From assembly GCF_002946835.1 (NCBI RefSeq), contig NZ_CP026652.1, positions 8,184,001-8,248,000 on the forward strand: DNA of 64,000 nucleotides, written 5' to 3'. Position numbers and translations under genes: made by a program. Position 1 is the first letter of the stretch. Each line of letters opens with the position of its first letter. This document shows positions 8,833 to 17,287 of the stretch, piece by piece. The notes below the pieces were generated by a model, which did no database searches, was not told the DNA's origin, and was given only the letters and a program-made list of their open reading frames with translations. The stretch comes from Streptomyces dengpaensis. Its GTDB lineage: Bacteria; Actinomycetota; Actinomycetes; Streptomycetales; Streptomycetaceae.

Positions 8833-8964
8833 CTGATACTGGAAGACGATTACTACGGGGGAGTCACTCGCGCCCGGGTGCGGCTCGGCTGGATGGTCCT
8901 GCCGGAGGAACTGGCCCGGAGATCGTTGCAGCCTGGGCCCCTGTCGTCAAACGTTGGCAGGTGA
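8833..8964 (+). pseudogene. Remnant of a MocR-type (GntR/aminotransferase) regulator
   Basis: The translation LILEDDYYGG followed closely by ARVRLGWMVLPEELARR joins two conserved stretches of the PLP-dependent aminotransferase half of MocR/PdxR regulators (EDDYDxEFR and LRLGWxVLP). The intervening 40 or so residues, including the PLP lysine, and the rest of the gene are missing. A decayed fragment; the identification rests on these two motifs. Confidence 0.55.
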
Positions 8965-9003
8965 GCTATCGCGAAGGATCTTGAGCAGATTGCGAGTCGC
9001 CCA

Positions 9004-9312
9004 GTGATCCGGGACCTATACAACGTCCGCTTGCGGCCTGCCGAGGGCACTGCGACACCGCTGACTGAACAAGAAGAGCAGCGCTACCGGGCTGTGTTGT
9101 TCAGCGAACTTGGAAACAAGATCGCCGACCAAGGCTGGGTACGTTACCCGGCGTACACGCCGGAAGAGCGCCGTCGGCTCGTCGATGTCGCGCACCGCCT
9201 CACCGCCTACTGGGGGCAGCAGGTGTTCGTCGAAGCCGAAGACCAGTGCCGCCTTAGGCTCTGCCTCGCCGGATACGAAGCGTTGCCAAAGACGTTGCCG
9301 GCGCGTCCCTGA
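9004..9312 (+). CDS. Hypothetical protein
   Basis: 102 residues from a GTG. It has a charged, helix-rich middle (TPLTEQEEQRYRAVLFSELGNKIADQGWVRYP, then TPEERRRLVDVAHRLTAYWGQQVFV). I recognise no family. The region between a MocR fragment and an IS5 fragment is debris-rich, so this may be the tail of a larger lost gene; the even codon bias makes real coding plausible. Confidence 0.4.
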   Translation: MIRDLYNVRLRPAEGTATPLTEQEEQRYRAVLFSELGNKIADQGWVRYPAYTPEERRRLVDVAHRLTAYWGQQVFVEAEDQCRLRLCLAGYEALPKTLPARP

Positions 9313-9332
9313 ATCTTGGCAACATCAACGAC

Positions 9333-9502
9333 TGCACCCAGTTCACCACGGTGATGGAAGCGACGGGTGCCCCGCACCCGCATCGCAGACAAGGGATACA
9401 GCTCGAAGGCGATCCGTACCAGGCTGCGCCGGCGGGGCATCGTTCACCGCCGACTCCTACCAGGCAGCCGTCACCCTGGCATTCCTGCTGATGTGGGCGT
9501 GA
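9333..9502 (+). pseudogene. Decayed IS5-family transposase fragment
   Basis: Three conserved pieces of a streptomycete IS5-type DDE transposase appear in shifting frames: DCTQFTTVMEA, then RIADKGYSSKAIRTRLRRRGI (the segment around the second acidic residue), then TADSYQAAVTLAFLLMWA (the usual C-terminus). The catalytic Glu region between the last two is deleted. No terminal repeats seen. Confidence 0.8.
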
Positions 9503-9637
9503 CTTTGACGACAACTCCTAGTGACATTTCGCCTTGCAGCCCCATGGGATACGAGGATCGGCCACCTCGACTGCCGTGCTCCACATGATCTGGATCTCCC
9601 CTGAAAGGCCGGTGACGAAAAATTCGTCCGTCGGCGG

Positions 9638-9664
9638 CGTCACACTTCCGATGGGTGCCGTGTC
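9638..9664 (+). promoter_or_regulatory. Near-match ECF41/SigJ-type promoter, CGTCACA-N16-TGTC
   Basis: CGTCACA (9638-9644), 16 bases, TGTC (9661-9664). One mismatch in each half against the other sites here, but exact spacing, and 49 bases upstream of the chosen start of the alpha/beta hydrolase. Confidence 0.45.
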
Positions 9665-9712
9665 ATAAGGGTGGAAGCAGCACACATGCCTGCCAACCCC
9701 AGGAGTACAGAC

Positions 9713-10663
9713 ATGAACAAGCCAATTCTTGAGCCTGCAGCCCAGGAGCTTGCGGAGGCTACGGCCAACCCGCCTTTCCTGTATGAGCTTGGTCCGGAGG
9801 CCGCTCGGGAGGTTCTCGACAACCTGCAGGCGGCGCCCGTTGAGAAGCTCGACGTGCAGGACACGTGGATCACGGTACCCGCCGAGGTTGGCGATGTGCA
9901 GGTACGCATTGTCAAACCCGTCGATGTCGAGGACGCTTTGCCGGTCGTCCTCTACGTGCACGGCGGAGGCTGGGTCCTCGGGAATGCGGGTACCCACGAC
10001 CGCTTGGTGCGCGAGCTGGCCGTCGGCGCGAATGCCGCGGTGGCGTTCGTCGAGTACGACCGTTCCCCGGAGGCCAAATACCCGGTTGCCATCGAGCAGG
10101 CGTATGCAGCAGCTCGTTGGATCACGGAGAAGGGTGCCCAGGAAGGCCTGGATGCCTCTCGTATGGCTGTTGCCGGGGATTCCGTCGGCGGCAACATGGC
10201 CGCGGCGCTGACCATCATGGCCAAGCAGCGCGGCGATGTGTCCTTCGTGCATCAGTCGCTGTACTACCCCGTCACGGACGCTGCCCAGGACACCGACAGC
10301 TATCGGGAGTTCGCAGACGGTCCCTTCCTCACCGCGAAGGGCATGGCCTGGTTCTGGGACTGCTACACCGCTGACCCCGCCCAGAGGGCCGAGATCACCG
10401 CGTCGCCGCTGCGGGCCGACCTGAAGGATCTGGAAGGGCTGCCGCCCGCGCTCGTCATCGTCGACGAGAATGACGTGCTCCGGGACGAGGGTGAGGCTTA
10501 CGCCCGCAAGCTGACGCAGGCCGGCGTTCCCACCGTCAGCGTCCGCTACAACGGCATTCTGCACGACTTTTTGATGCTCAACCCCATCCGGTCCACGGGT
10601 GCCGCCACTGCCGCGACCCAGCAGGCCATTCACACGCTGCGCACTGCGCTTCGCACCGACTGA
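9713..10663 (+). CDS. Alpha/beta hydrolase, hormone-sensitive-lipase type
   Basis: 316 residues. It has the HSL-family oxyanion motif HGGGW (about residue 82), the nucleophile elbow GDSVGGN (about 155-161), the Asp in VDENDVLRDE and the His in GILHDFLML near the end. A carboxylesterase/lipase acting on short acyl esters is expected; the natural substrate is unknown. The start at 9713 follows AGGAG at a good distance; an in-frame GTG at 9671 would leave almost no leader after the SigJ-like promoter at 9638-9664. Similar hydrolases are common in SigJ-type loci, which supports membership in the local regulon (inference). Confidence 0.92.
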   Translation: MNKPILEPAAQELAEATANPPFLYELGPEAAREVLDNLQAAPVEKLDVQDTWITVPAEVGDVQVRIVKPVDVEDALPVVLYVHGGGWVLGNAGTHDRLVRELAVGANAAVAFVEYDRSPEAKYPVAIEQAYAAARWITEKGAQEGLDASRMAVAGDSVGGNMAAALTIMAKQRGDVSFVHQSLYYPVTDAAQDTDSYREFADGPFLTAKGMAWFWDCYTADPAQRAEITASPLRADLKDLEGLPPALVIVDENDVLRDEGEAYARKLTQAGVPTVSVRYNGILHDFLMLNPIRSTGAATAATQQAIHTLRTALRTD

Positions 10664-10769
10664 GCTTCAGCTGAGGGGCGTCGCACGACAAACAGCACCT
10701 GTTTGTTTGCAGCCACGGCACTCGCGTGTTCGGGAATCTTACGGGGGCATGAAGTGTCCCCGTATCCCC

Positions 10770-11206
10770 GGCTCATTGACGCCACACCGGCATCATGAGC
10801 AGCGCGGATGCCGGGTACGGCGGGCACGGTGCCGTCGTAGATGTCGTGCAGCAGGATGATTCCGTCCCGGCCGGCCTGGTCGAGGGTGCGCTCCTCGATC
10901 AGGGCGGCTGTGGCGTCCTGAGTGCGGGCCAGTTCGTCGCGGATCGCGTCCTTGTCGAGCGTGTCGAGCGTGTCGAGCACCTCGGTGCCGGCCGCCTTGC
11001 GTCCGGCGGAGCCGGGGCTTCCCTTCTCCGCCAGTGAAGGCTGCGGCGTCCTTCAGGGCGTCTGCGCGGGCCTCGGAGGGCGAGGCGGAGTCGGCCAGCA
11101 GCCGGTGAAGGCGAGGGTGGCGAGCGAAATCGCGGTGAGTGCGGAGGCAATCCTGGGCCGGGTCCGACCCCGGTATGGACGCGGACATGACAATGCATAG
11201 CGTGCA
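10770..11206 (-). pseudogene. Decayed polysaccharide deacetylase lipoprotein gene
   Basis: Pieces in different minus-strand frames form one gene: a lipoprotein signal (ALTAISLATLAFTGC, lipobox LAFTGC), then LADSASPSEARADALKDAA, then SLAEKGSPGSAGRKAAG, then DAIRDELARTQDATAALIEERT and the NodB C-terminal motif DGIILLHDIYDGTVPAVPGI. At least two frameshifts separate them and most of the catalytic domain, including the metal-binding His residues, is gone. Three near-exact repeats of a 9-base unit encoding LDT lie at about 10957-10983. Confidence 0.65.
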
Positions 11207-11356
11207 TACATGGGGTATGTACGGGTCCTGCGGCTGGTGATCAAAGCCCGGCCGCAGGACCACCACTTCGTACGGCCGCCGAACAGCGAACGGAACGCAG
11301 CCCCATCACTGGCTGCTTCAGGGCTCGCACACGGTTGCCCCCGGACGCGGACCGAG

Positions 11357-11584
11357 TCACTCTGTCCGGTCTCCGCCTGAGTGTTCTTCGTCGACGGCGA
11401 CACTGGAGGGGACTGCTGAACAGGCAGCCTGGTGCAGCGCGTTGGACATGGCGCGCATCCGCTCGTTGAGCTCTGCGAGCGCTTTGCGAAGCTCGATGAC
11501 ACGGGTCTCGAGCTCGGCGGCTTCGGCGGCCAGTGCCACCACGGTGGCCGTGAGGGCGAGTCGGTTCTCAGATGCTGCGGTCAT
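11357..11584 (-). CDS. Small coiled-coil protein, paralogue of 2203-2472
   Basis: 75 residues from the ATG at 11584 (MTAASENRLALTATV). Residues 10-52 form a heptad-patterned helix (VALAAEAAELETRVIELRKAL and on) followed by a short acidic tail ending DEEHSGGDRTE. It aligns without gaps to the protein at 2203-2472. No known domain; a partner-binding or oligomerisation role is the most that can be inferred. It lies just downstream of the YceI gene on the same strand, about 90 bases apart, so may be co-transcribed. Confidence 0.6.
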   Translation of the reverse strand: MTAASENRLALTATVVALAAEAAELETRVIELRKALAELNERMRAMSNALHQAACSAVPSSVAVDEEHSGGDRTE

Positions 11585-11677
11585 CAGGCGTCCTACTTCG
11601 GCAGGGCCGGAAGAATTCTGGCCGGCGCCCCAGACGCCCATGACCGGAGGTCTGATGTGCCGACAGGCGTACCGTCG

Positions 11678-12277
11678 TCAGGCAGCGGCGGACTGGGCCA
11701 GCTGCACTGCCGAGATGTCGAAGATCAGCTTCACCTTGTCGCTGACGAGAACGCCTCCTGCTTCCAGCATTGTGTTCCAGTTGAGCCCCCAGTCGGAACG
11801 CTGCAGGGTGGCTGTGCCCTCGAAGCCGATCCGGCTCTTTCCGTTGGAGTCCCGGCCTGTCCCGCCAATCGCGAGGTCGATGCTGATGGGCAGTTCGACA
11901 TCCTTGATCCTGAGGCGCCCCCACAGGCGGAAATCCTCGTCACCGACAGGGACGAGCAAGGTGGAGCGGAAGGTCATCAGGGGAAACGTCAATGAGTCGA
12001 AGAAGTCGGGTCCCGTGAGGTGTGCGTCCCGATCCTGAATGCCCGTGGCCAGACTGCCGGTCTGGACACTCACATAGGCCTTGGACCGGGTGGGCCGGGT
12101 CCCGTCGAGTTTCAGAAGCCCTTCGAAGGCGTCGAATCTCCCCCACACGTTCGAGACCATGGCGTGCCGGACAGAGAAGCCAACCAGGCTGTGGACCGGG
12201 TCGATGGTGTAGACACCCGTCAGTGCTCTGTGCGGGCGGATACCGGAAACATTGTTGTGCTTGCGGTTCTTGAGCAT
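11678..12277 (-). CDS. YceI-family lipocalin-like protein
   Basis: 199 residues, no signal peptide. Typical YceI pattern: LTGVYTIDPVHSLVGFSVRHAMVSNVWGRF at the start, then VSVQTGSLATGIQDRDAHLTGPDFFDSLTFPLMTFRS, and the C-terminal TATLQRSDWGLNWN. YceI proteins bind isoprenoid or fatty-acid-like ligands in a lipocalin barrel and often belong to stress or alkaline-pH responses; the cytosolic actinobacterial versions are uncharacterised. The ATG at 12277 has GGAAG at a normal distance. No SigJ-type promoter was found in front, although neighbours on both sides have one. Confidence 0.93.
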   Translation of the reverse strand: MLKNRKHNNVSGIRPHRALTGVYTIDPVHSLVGFSVRHAMVSNVWGRFDAFEGLLKLDGTRPTRSKAYVSVQTGSLATGIQDRDAHLTGPDFFDSLTFPLMTFRSTLLVPVGDEDFRLWGRLRIKDVELPISIDLAIGGTGRDSNGKSRIGFEGTATLQRSDWGLNWNTMLEAGGVLVSDKVKLIFDISAVQLAQSAAA

Positions 12278-12438
12278 GGTGAGCCGCTTCCTTCGTGCAA
12301 GGGACATCGGGATTGCGTTGGGCGAGGTCTCGGCATGGCTCGGAGCTACTGACCTGCGCATGCGGCATGCGGCGATGTGAGCCCGCGGGCCGGAGCGTGG
12401 GGGTGGCCCTGACGGCGCAGGGCCACCCCCACAAGGAC

Positions 12439-13185
12439 TTACTGCTGCTGCGCGAGCCAGTCGGTGAAGCGAGTCTCGGCGATGTGCGCGTCGGGTCCGG
12501 GAAGGAGGCTGGTCTCCTCGAGCTCGGAGCCGAAGTACCGGGCGTGAGGTTGCGCCACGACGGTGCGAGGGTCGTTCTCGGCGGCGAGGCCCTGGCGGAT
12601 GAATTCGTCGAACTGGAACGCCTCGGGACCGGCAACCTCCACCACGCCGTTGACGGGTGTGCCGACGGCCGTTCGGCCCACGGCGGCGGCCACGTCATCG
12701 GAGTACATGGGCTGGATCTTGGCGGCGGGGACACGCACGGTGTCGCCCTCGGTCGCCGCGTCCGCGATGCCCTTCATGAACTCGAAGAACTGCGTGGCGT
12801 GGACGATGGAGTACGGGATTCCTGATGCCTTGATGAGCTCCTCCTGCGCCAGCTTGGCGCGGAAGTAGCCGCTCTCCTCGAGCCGGTCGGTGCCGACGAT
12901 GGAGAGCGCGACATGGTGGGTCACACCGGCGTCCGCCTCCGCCTTGAGGAGGTTGGTGGTTGAGGTGCGGAAGAACTCCATGACGGCGTCGTCCTCGAAC
13001 GACGGGGAGTTCGACACGTCTACCACGACCGCGGCACCCTGCAGTACCGCCGCCAGGCCCTCACCCGTCAGTGTGTTGACGCCGGTGTTGGGCGCGGCAG
13101 GCACCGCCTCGTGGCCGTGCTCCTTGAGCTTGCCGACCAGCTTCGAGCCGATGAGGCCGGTTCCACCGATCACTACAACCTTCAT
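12439..13185 (-). CDS. NmrA-like NAD(P)-binding oxidoreductase (atypical SDR)
   Basis: 248 residues starting MKVVVIGGTGLIGSKLV, the dinucleotide-binding GxxGxxG of NmrA-type atypical SDRs. Other family features: VVVDVSNSPSFED, LLKAEADAGVTHHVALSIVG, ESGYFRAKLAQEELIKASGIPYSIVHATQFFEF. These proteins act as redox sensors or reduce small carbonyl or quinone substrates; which applies is unclear. The start at 13185 is set by the Rossmann motif; a near-match SigJ promoter lies about 95 bases upstream. NmrA/SDR genes are frequent ECF41 neighbours. Confidence 0.9.
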   Translation of the reverse strand: MKVVVIGGTGLIGSKLVGKLKEHGHEAVPAAPNTGVNTLTGEGLAAVLQGAAVVVDVSNSPSFEDDAVMEFFRTSTTNLLKAEADAGVTHHVALSIVGTDRLEESGYFRAKLAQEELIKASGIPYSIVHATQFFEFMKGIADAATEGDTVRVPAAKIQPMYSDDVAAAVGRTAVGTPVNGVVEVAGPEAFQFDEFIRQGLAAENDPRTVVAQPHARYFGSELEETSLLPGPDAHIAETRFTDWLAQQQ

Positions 13186-13278
13186 GATTGCAATCACCTC
13201 CGTAGGTTCTTGATGCGCGACGGGCGCCTTGGGATGAGCCGCTCGACCGCAGCGCTCAATGTTGTCTGCAATAGGAAA

Positions 13279-13305
13279 GACAGGACGGTCACTGTGTTTG
13301 TGACA
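13279..13305 (-). promoter_or_regulatory. Near-match ECF41/SigJ-type promoter, TGTCACA-N16-TGTC
   Basis: Minus strand: perfect TGTCACA (13305-13299), 16 bases, TGTC (13282-13279), in front of the NmrA-like gene. Confidence 0.5.
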
Positions 13306-13463
13306 GCACCCCGCCTGGATGCGGACGTTCTCCTCAACCGGGCGGGCGAGCCCGGGACAGCACCACCGAGTTGCACCGTGCATGTCCACGTGACATTACG
13401 AGTATGTGCGTATGCAAGGGATAAGCCTGCAGGCGCCCTGTGCTGTAAGGCGAACCCGGCAGG

Positions 13464-15194
13464 TTACTCGGCGAGCTTTCCTTCGGTCGAGACCTCTTCC
13501 ATCAGAGAGGAAATCTCGTCCGGGATGGCGGTGATGCTCTCGCGTGTGATCCCCGTGCTCGGTGACCACACGAGGTTGACCTGGAGTGCGGGATCCATGT
13601 CCGGGTAGTCGCTGCGGTTGTGGCAGCCGCGGGTCTCACGGCGCTCGAGTGCCGCTTCGAGTGTGGCCCGGGCGGCCAGAGCTGCGGACTTGAGGTCGAA
13701 GGCGTGCGCGAGATCCTGGTAGCCGGCGATGTCGGGATGGATGCCGACGTGCTCCATCCTCTTTTCGATCTCAGCGAGTTCCGTCAGCCCGGCACGCAGC
13801 CCTTCCTCGTCGCGTACGACTCCTGCGTGCTCGGTCATGGTGTTACGGATGGCGCGCTGCAGTGCGCGGACGTTCTCCGGCCCGTCCGCGGCGAGCAGGT
13901 CGTCGACCTCCGCACGGGCCTCGGACACCGCCGATGCCGACCGCGGTTGCGCAGTCAGCGACTCCGAGTAGGCGGCGGCTGCCTGCCCGGTGATGCGGCC
14001 GTAGACCAGCAGCTCGATGAGGCTGTTGCCGCCGAGACGGTTGGCGCCGTGCAGCCCGCTCGACGCCTCACCGATGGCGTAGAGGCCGCGGACGTCGGTG
14101 CTGTGGTCCTCGGGCCGGACCCAGACCCCGCCCATCGAGTAGTGCGCCGTGGGCGCGACCTCGATCGGCTCGCGGGTGATGTCCAGCATCTGCAGGTCCA
14201 GAAGCGTCTGATAGACCCGGGGGAGCCGGGTCATGATCGTCTGCCGGGGGAGGTGGGAGACGTCGAGCCATACCCCGCCCTTGGCTGTGCCGCGTCCTTC
14301 CCTGATTTCCGTGTACGAGGCGAGGGCCACGCGGTCACGGGTGGAGAGTTCCATGCGCTCGGGATCGTAGCGGTCCATGAACCGCTCCCCGAGCCCGTTG
14401 CGCAGGATGCCGCCCTCGCCGCGTGCGGCCTCGCTGACCAGGGTGCCCGCAGCATTCTCCGGCTCGATGATGCCGGACGGGTGGAACTGGACCAGCTCCG
14501 GGTCGCGCAGGCGGGCCCCGGCCTCGACGGCCAGCCGGAACGAGTCACCGGTGTTCTCGTCCCGTCGCGAGGAGGTGCGCCGCCAGATCCGGGTGTGGCC
14601 GCCGGCCGCGAGGATGACGGCGTCGGCGTGGATGAGGTAACGCGTTCCGTTCGTGAGGTCGAAGCCGTAGGCCCCGAACACGGCACCGTCATGAACCAGG
14701 AGCCGGGTGATGTAGACGCTGTCGAGCATGGGAATGTTGAGCTGGCCTGCGCGTCTGATGAGGGTGCGCTGGATCTCCAGGCCGGTGTAATCGCCGGCGA
14801 AGGCAGTGCGCCGGAACTTGTGCGCGCCGAAGAATCGCTGGGAGATACGGCCGTCATCCTCCCTGGCGAAGGCCATGCCGTAGCGCTCCAGATCGTCGAT
14901 GCCCAGGGCGGCGCCCTGGGTGACGATCTCGGCGGTGCGCGGATCGGCGAGCAGGTAGCTCTCCTTGAGGGTGTCCGCGGCGTGCTGTTGCCAGCTGTCC
15001 CCGGGGTCCATCGTGGCCAGGGCCGCGTTGATTCCCCCGGCGGCGAGGGCCGTGTGGGCGTCGTCCTTGGGGCGCTTGCCGACGGCGAGGACATCGATAC
15101 CGGCCTCGGCCAGCTCGATCGCCGCGCGCAGGCCGGCTCCGCCGGTACCGATCACCAGCACCATGGTGGACAGACGTTGTTCGGTGATAGCCAC
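13464..15194 (-). CDS. Succinate dehydrogenase/fumarate reductase-type flavoprotein
   Basis: 576 residues. The FAD-binding start is MVLVIGTGGAGLRAAIELAEAG; the substrate-domain motifs are HTALAAGGINAAL, ELVQFHPSG, the catalytic-site stretch SEAARGEGGILRN and TAHYSMGG with its active-site His, the FAD-contacting HGANRLGGNSLIELLVYGR, and the C-terminal helical domain ending ETRGCHNRSDYP. L-aspartate oxidase shares this plan, but nadA/nadC are absent, as are SdhB/C/D, so the electron partner is open. A GTG at 15194 follows GGAG and lies 35 bases after a perfect SigJ-type promoter, which favours that start. The next gene upstream encodes a ferredoxin-type reductase and could be the partner (inference). 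Confidence 0.88.
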   Translation of the reverse strand: MAITEQRLSTMVLVIGTGGAGLRAAIELAEAGIDVLAVGKRPKDDAHTALAAGGINAALATMDPGDSWQQHAADTLKESYLLADPRTAEIVTQGAALGIDDLERYGMAFAREDDGRISQRFFGAHKFRRTAFAGDYTGLEIQRTLIRRAGQLNIPMLDSVYITRLLVHDGAVFGAYGFDLTNGTRYLIHADAVILAAGGHTRIWRRTSSRRDENTGDSFRLAVEAGARLRDPELVQFHPSGIIEPENAAGTLVSEAARGEGGILRNGLGERFMDRYDPERMELSTRDRVALASYTEIREGRGTAKGGVWLDVSHLPRQTIMTRLPRVYQTLLDLQMLDITREPIEVAPTAHYSMGGVWVRPEDHSTDVRGLYAIGEASSGLHGANRLGGNSLIELLVYGRITGQAAAAYSESLTAQPRSASAVSEARAEVDDLLAADGPENVRALQRAIRNTMTEHAGVVRDEEGLRAGLTELAEIEKRMEHVGIHPDIAGYQDLAHAFDLKSAALAARATLEAALERRETRGCHNRSDYPDMDPALQVNLVWSPSTGITRESITAIPDEISSLMEEVSTEGKLAE

Positions 15195-15228
15195 GATTAC
15201 TCCGATTGCCTTGGGCGTCATTGAGTAC

Positions 15229-15255
15229 GACCGGGCGATCGAGGTAATTGTGACA
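15229..15255 (-). promoter_or_regulatory. ECF41/SigJ-type promoter, TGTCACA-N16-GGTC
   Basis: Minus strand: TGTCACA (15255-15249), 16 bases, GGTC (15232-15229). It gives a leader of about 28 bases to the flavoprotein GTG start. Confidence 0.75.
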
Positions 15256-15450
15256 CCGGGGTCGCGGATTTTCCGTCTCAGGAGGGCCGTGCCGAAGAAC
15301 GTCCCGCGGTCCGGCGGCGGGCTGCGCCACGGGTTCGCTTCATCGCTGCTGCCAGGCGCCATGCCCGGCACGGTATGTGTGCGCTGGTACGTGGGTGAGA
15401 AGGTGACGCTGGCCTGCGATGTCGTCGCCCCTCACCCTCGTGGGTGAGCG

Positions 15451-16683
15451 TCAGGGGAGGAGGCTCTCCAGGGGGACACCGGGATCGGCGAGGCGGGCGT
15501 CGTCTACGCCGGCCTCGGACAGGATCAAGGAACGGATCGGATCGATGACGTCCCAGACATTGACGCTCATCCCCGCAAGGACACGGTTGCCCGACATCCA
15601 GAAGGCGATGAACTGCCGTTCGGCGACGTTGCCGCGGAAGACCACGCGGTCGTAGCCGCCTGGTTCCGTGTACCCCACGTACTCCATCCCGAGGTCGTAC
15701 TGATCGGTGTAGAAGTACGGAAGCCTGTCGTAGACGGCGTCCGCGCCGAGCATGCTCAGCGCGGCTGTGTCCGGCTGGTTCAAGGCATTGGCCCAGTGCT
15801 CGACGCGGATGTGACGGTCGAGCAGCGGGTGGTAGGCGTTGGCGACGTCACCCGCGGCGTAGATGTCGGGCACCGAGGTCCGCAGGTGCTGGTCGGTGAC
15901 GATGCCATTCCGCACGTCCAGGCCCGCTTCCTCCGCAAGTCGGACGTTGGGTGTGATGCCGATGCCCACGACCACGGCGTCCGCGGCCAGGTGGCTGCCG
16001 TCGGCGAGCGTCACCCCGTCCACGCGACCGCGGGTTCCGGTGATGCTCTCGACCTGCGCGCGGGGGCGCAGATCCACCCCGTGATCCTTGTGCAGACCGG
16101 CGAACACTTCTGCCGCCTCGCGCCCGAGCACCTTCAGCAACGGCAGCTCCGAGTGTTCGAGCACCGTCACCTCCGCCCCGGCCATCCGGGCGGCCGCGGC
16201 GGTCTCGAGGCCGATCCAGCCGCCGCCGATGACGACGATCTTCGCCCCCTCGGTGAAGGCGGTTTTAAGCCGTTCGCTGTCTCCCACGCGCCGCAGATAC
16301 AGAACGTTGTCGAGGTCTGCTCCGGGAATCGAGAGGCGGCGCGGAGACGAACCGGTCGCCAGGAGCAGTTTGGCGTAGGGCACGCGACGCCCGTCGTCCA
16401 GTTCCACCTCCCTGGCCCGCCCATCGACAGCCCTCACACTCGTGCCCAGGAACAGGTCGACTCCGTGCTCCGTGTACCAGTCCTCGGGGTGCACGAAGAT
16501 CGAGTCGCGCTCCTCCTTGCCCAGCAGGTAGCCCTTGGAAAGCGGCGGCCGGAGGTAGGGCCGCTCCGGCTCGTCGCCGATGATGAGGAGCGGGCCGCTG
16601 TGGCCGTGCTCCCGCAGTGCCTCCGCCGCCTTGCCCGCGGCCAGACCGCCTCCGACGATCACGAAAGGTTTTACTGGGGACAT
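15451..16683 (-). CDS. FAD-dependent NAD(P)H:ferredoxin-type reductase
   Basis: 410 residues of the rhodocoxin/putidaredoxin reductase type. FAD site FVIVGGGLAAGKAAEALREHG at the N-terminus, PYLRPPLSKGYL, the NAD(P)H site IVVIGGGWIGLETAAAARMAGAEVTVLEHS (about 145-175), the second FAD motif YAAGDVANAYHPLLDRHIRVEHWANA, and a C-terminal reductase domain (FYTDQYDLGMEYVGY). It transfers electrons from NAD(P)H to a small ferredoxin in oxygenase or P450 systems, but no ferredoxin or oxygenase gene is nearby. ATG at 16683 with GAGGAA in front. A perfect SigJ-type promoter lies 58 bases upstream. Confidence 0.92.
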   Translation of the reverse strand: MSPVKPFVIVGGGLAAGKAAEALREHGHSGPLLIIGDEPERPYLRPPLSKGYLLGKEERDSIFVHPEDWYTEHGVDLFLGTSVRAVDGRAREVELDDGRRVPYAKLLLATGSSPRRLSIPGADLDNVLYLRRVGDSERLKTAFTEGAKIVVIGGGWIGLETAAAARMAGAEVTVLEHSELPLLKVLGREAAEVFAGLHKDHGVDLRPRAQVESITGTRGRVDGVTLADGSHLAADAVVVGIGITPNVRLAEEAGLDVRNGIVTDQHLRTSVPDIYAAGDVANAYHPLLDRHIRVEHWANALNQPDTAALSMLGADAVYDRLPYFYTDQYDLGMEYVGYTEPGGYDRVVFRGNVAERQFIAFWMSGNRVLAGMSVNVWDVIDPIRSLILSEAGVDDARLADPGVPLESLLP

Positions 16684-16740
16684 GATGTTCCTCATCTCGG
16701 ATGTCGCATGCCGCGAGCCATGTGGTGAAGTCACCCATCA

Positions 16741-16767
16741 GACCGTGTGACGGTGCGCCCTGTGACA
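16741..16767 (-). promoter_or_regulatory. ECF41/SigJ-type promoter, TGTCACA-N16-GGTC
   Basis: Minus strand: TGTCACA (16767-16761), 16 bases, GGTC (16744-16741), in front of the ferredoxin-type reductase. It forms a back-to-back pair with 16853-16879. Confidence 0.75.
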
Positions 16768-16852
16768 ACTGGCCGTTCAGCCATTGAGATGCTCGCGGCA
16801 ATAGGAGACGCCGGCTCGGGCCCGCGGACCCCGGCGTACAGGTACGAGCCAC

Positions 16853-16879
16853 TGTCACAACATCACGGGTTCCCTGGTC
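16853..16879 (+). promoter_or_regulatory. ECF41/SigJ-type promoter, TGTCACA-N16-GGTC, now facing IS debris
   Basis: TGTCACA (16853-16859), 16 bases, GGTC (16876-16879) on the plus strand. Immediately downstream an ATG at 16882 opens a frame of only ten codons, then transposase debris begins. The original target gene was probably lost. Confidence 0.6.
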
Positions 16880-16984
16880 GTATGGCTGACGAGCTCGTGC
16901 ATGGTGTGCGGTGAGGCGCTCGGCAGCCGTGATCGTTGATCATGGTTACGTGGTGGGGGATGCGACGCACGGGGTGACCAGCAG

Positions 16985-17263
16985 CAACCGGCGGATCACG
17001 GACCTGAGGGCCGGCGTGATCGCTGATCTCGTAGCGTGCGTGCGCTGCTCGCCGAGTGGGGATGCACCATCAGCCCGGACGTGCGGCTGCGGATCCTGGC
17101 CGACGTCCTCGACCATCTCGGCGCGACCGGGAAGACCGGCATCGTCGACGGCACCGGGACACGGGGCCGGCGGCAGGCCGCCGGACCCAAGGACCGGGAC
17201 AAGTTCATCTCCGCCAAGCACAAGCAGAAAGCCTTGCTGAGCACACGGACCACGGAACCCTGA
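16985..17263 (+). pseudogene. IS5-family transposase remnant (DDE, internally deleted)
   Basis: The N-terminal motif RITDLRAGVIADLV is joined to LLAEWGCTISPDVRLRILADVLDHLGATGKTGIVDGTGTRGRRQAAGPKDRDKFISAKHKQKA, the segment carrying the first catalytic Asp (IVDGT). The DNA-binding middle and everything after the first Asp are missing, and the two parts are in different frames. Confidence 0.75.
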
Positions 17264-17287
17264 GCCCAGGCCCGCGCCCCCCGCTGG

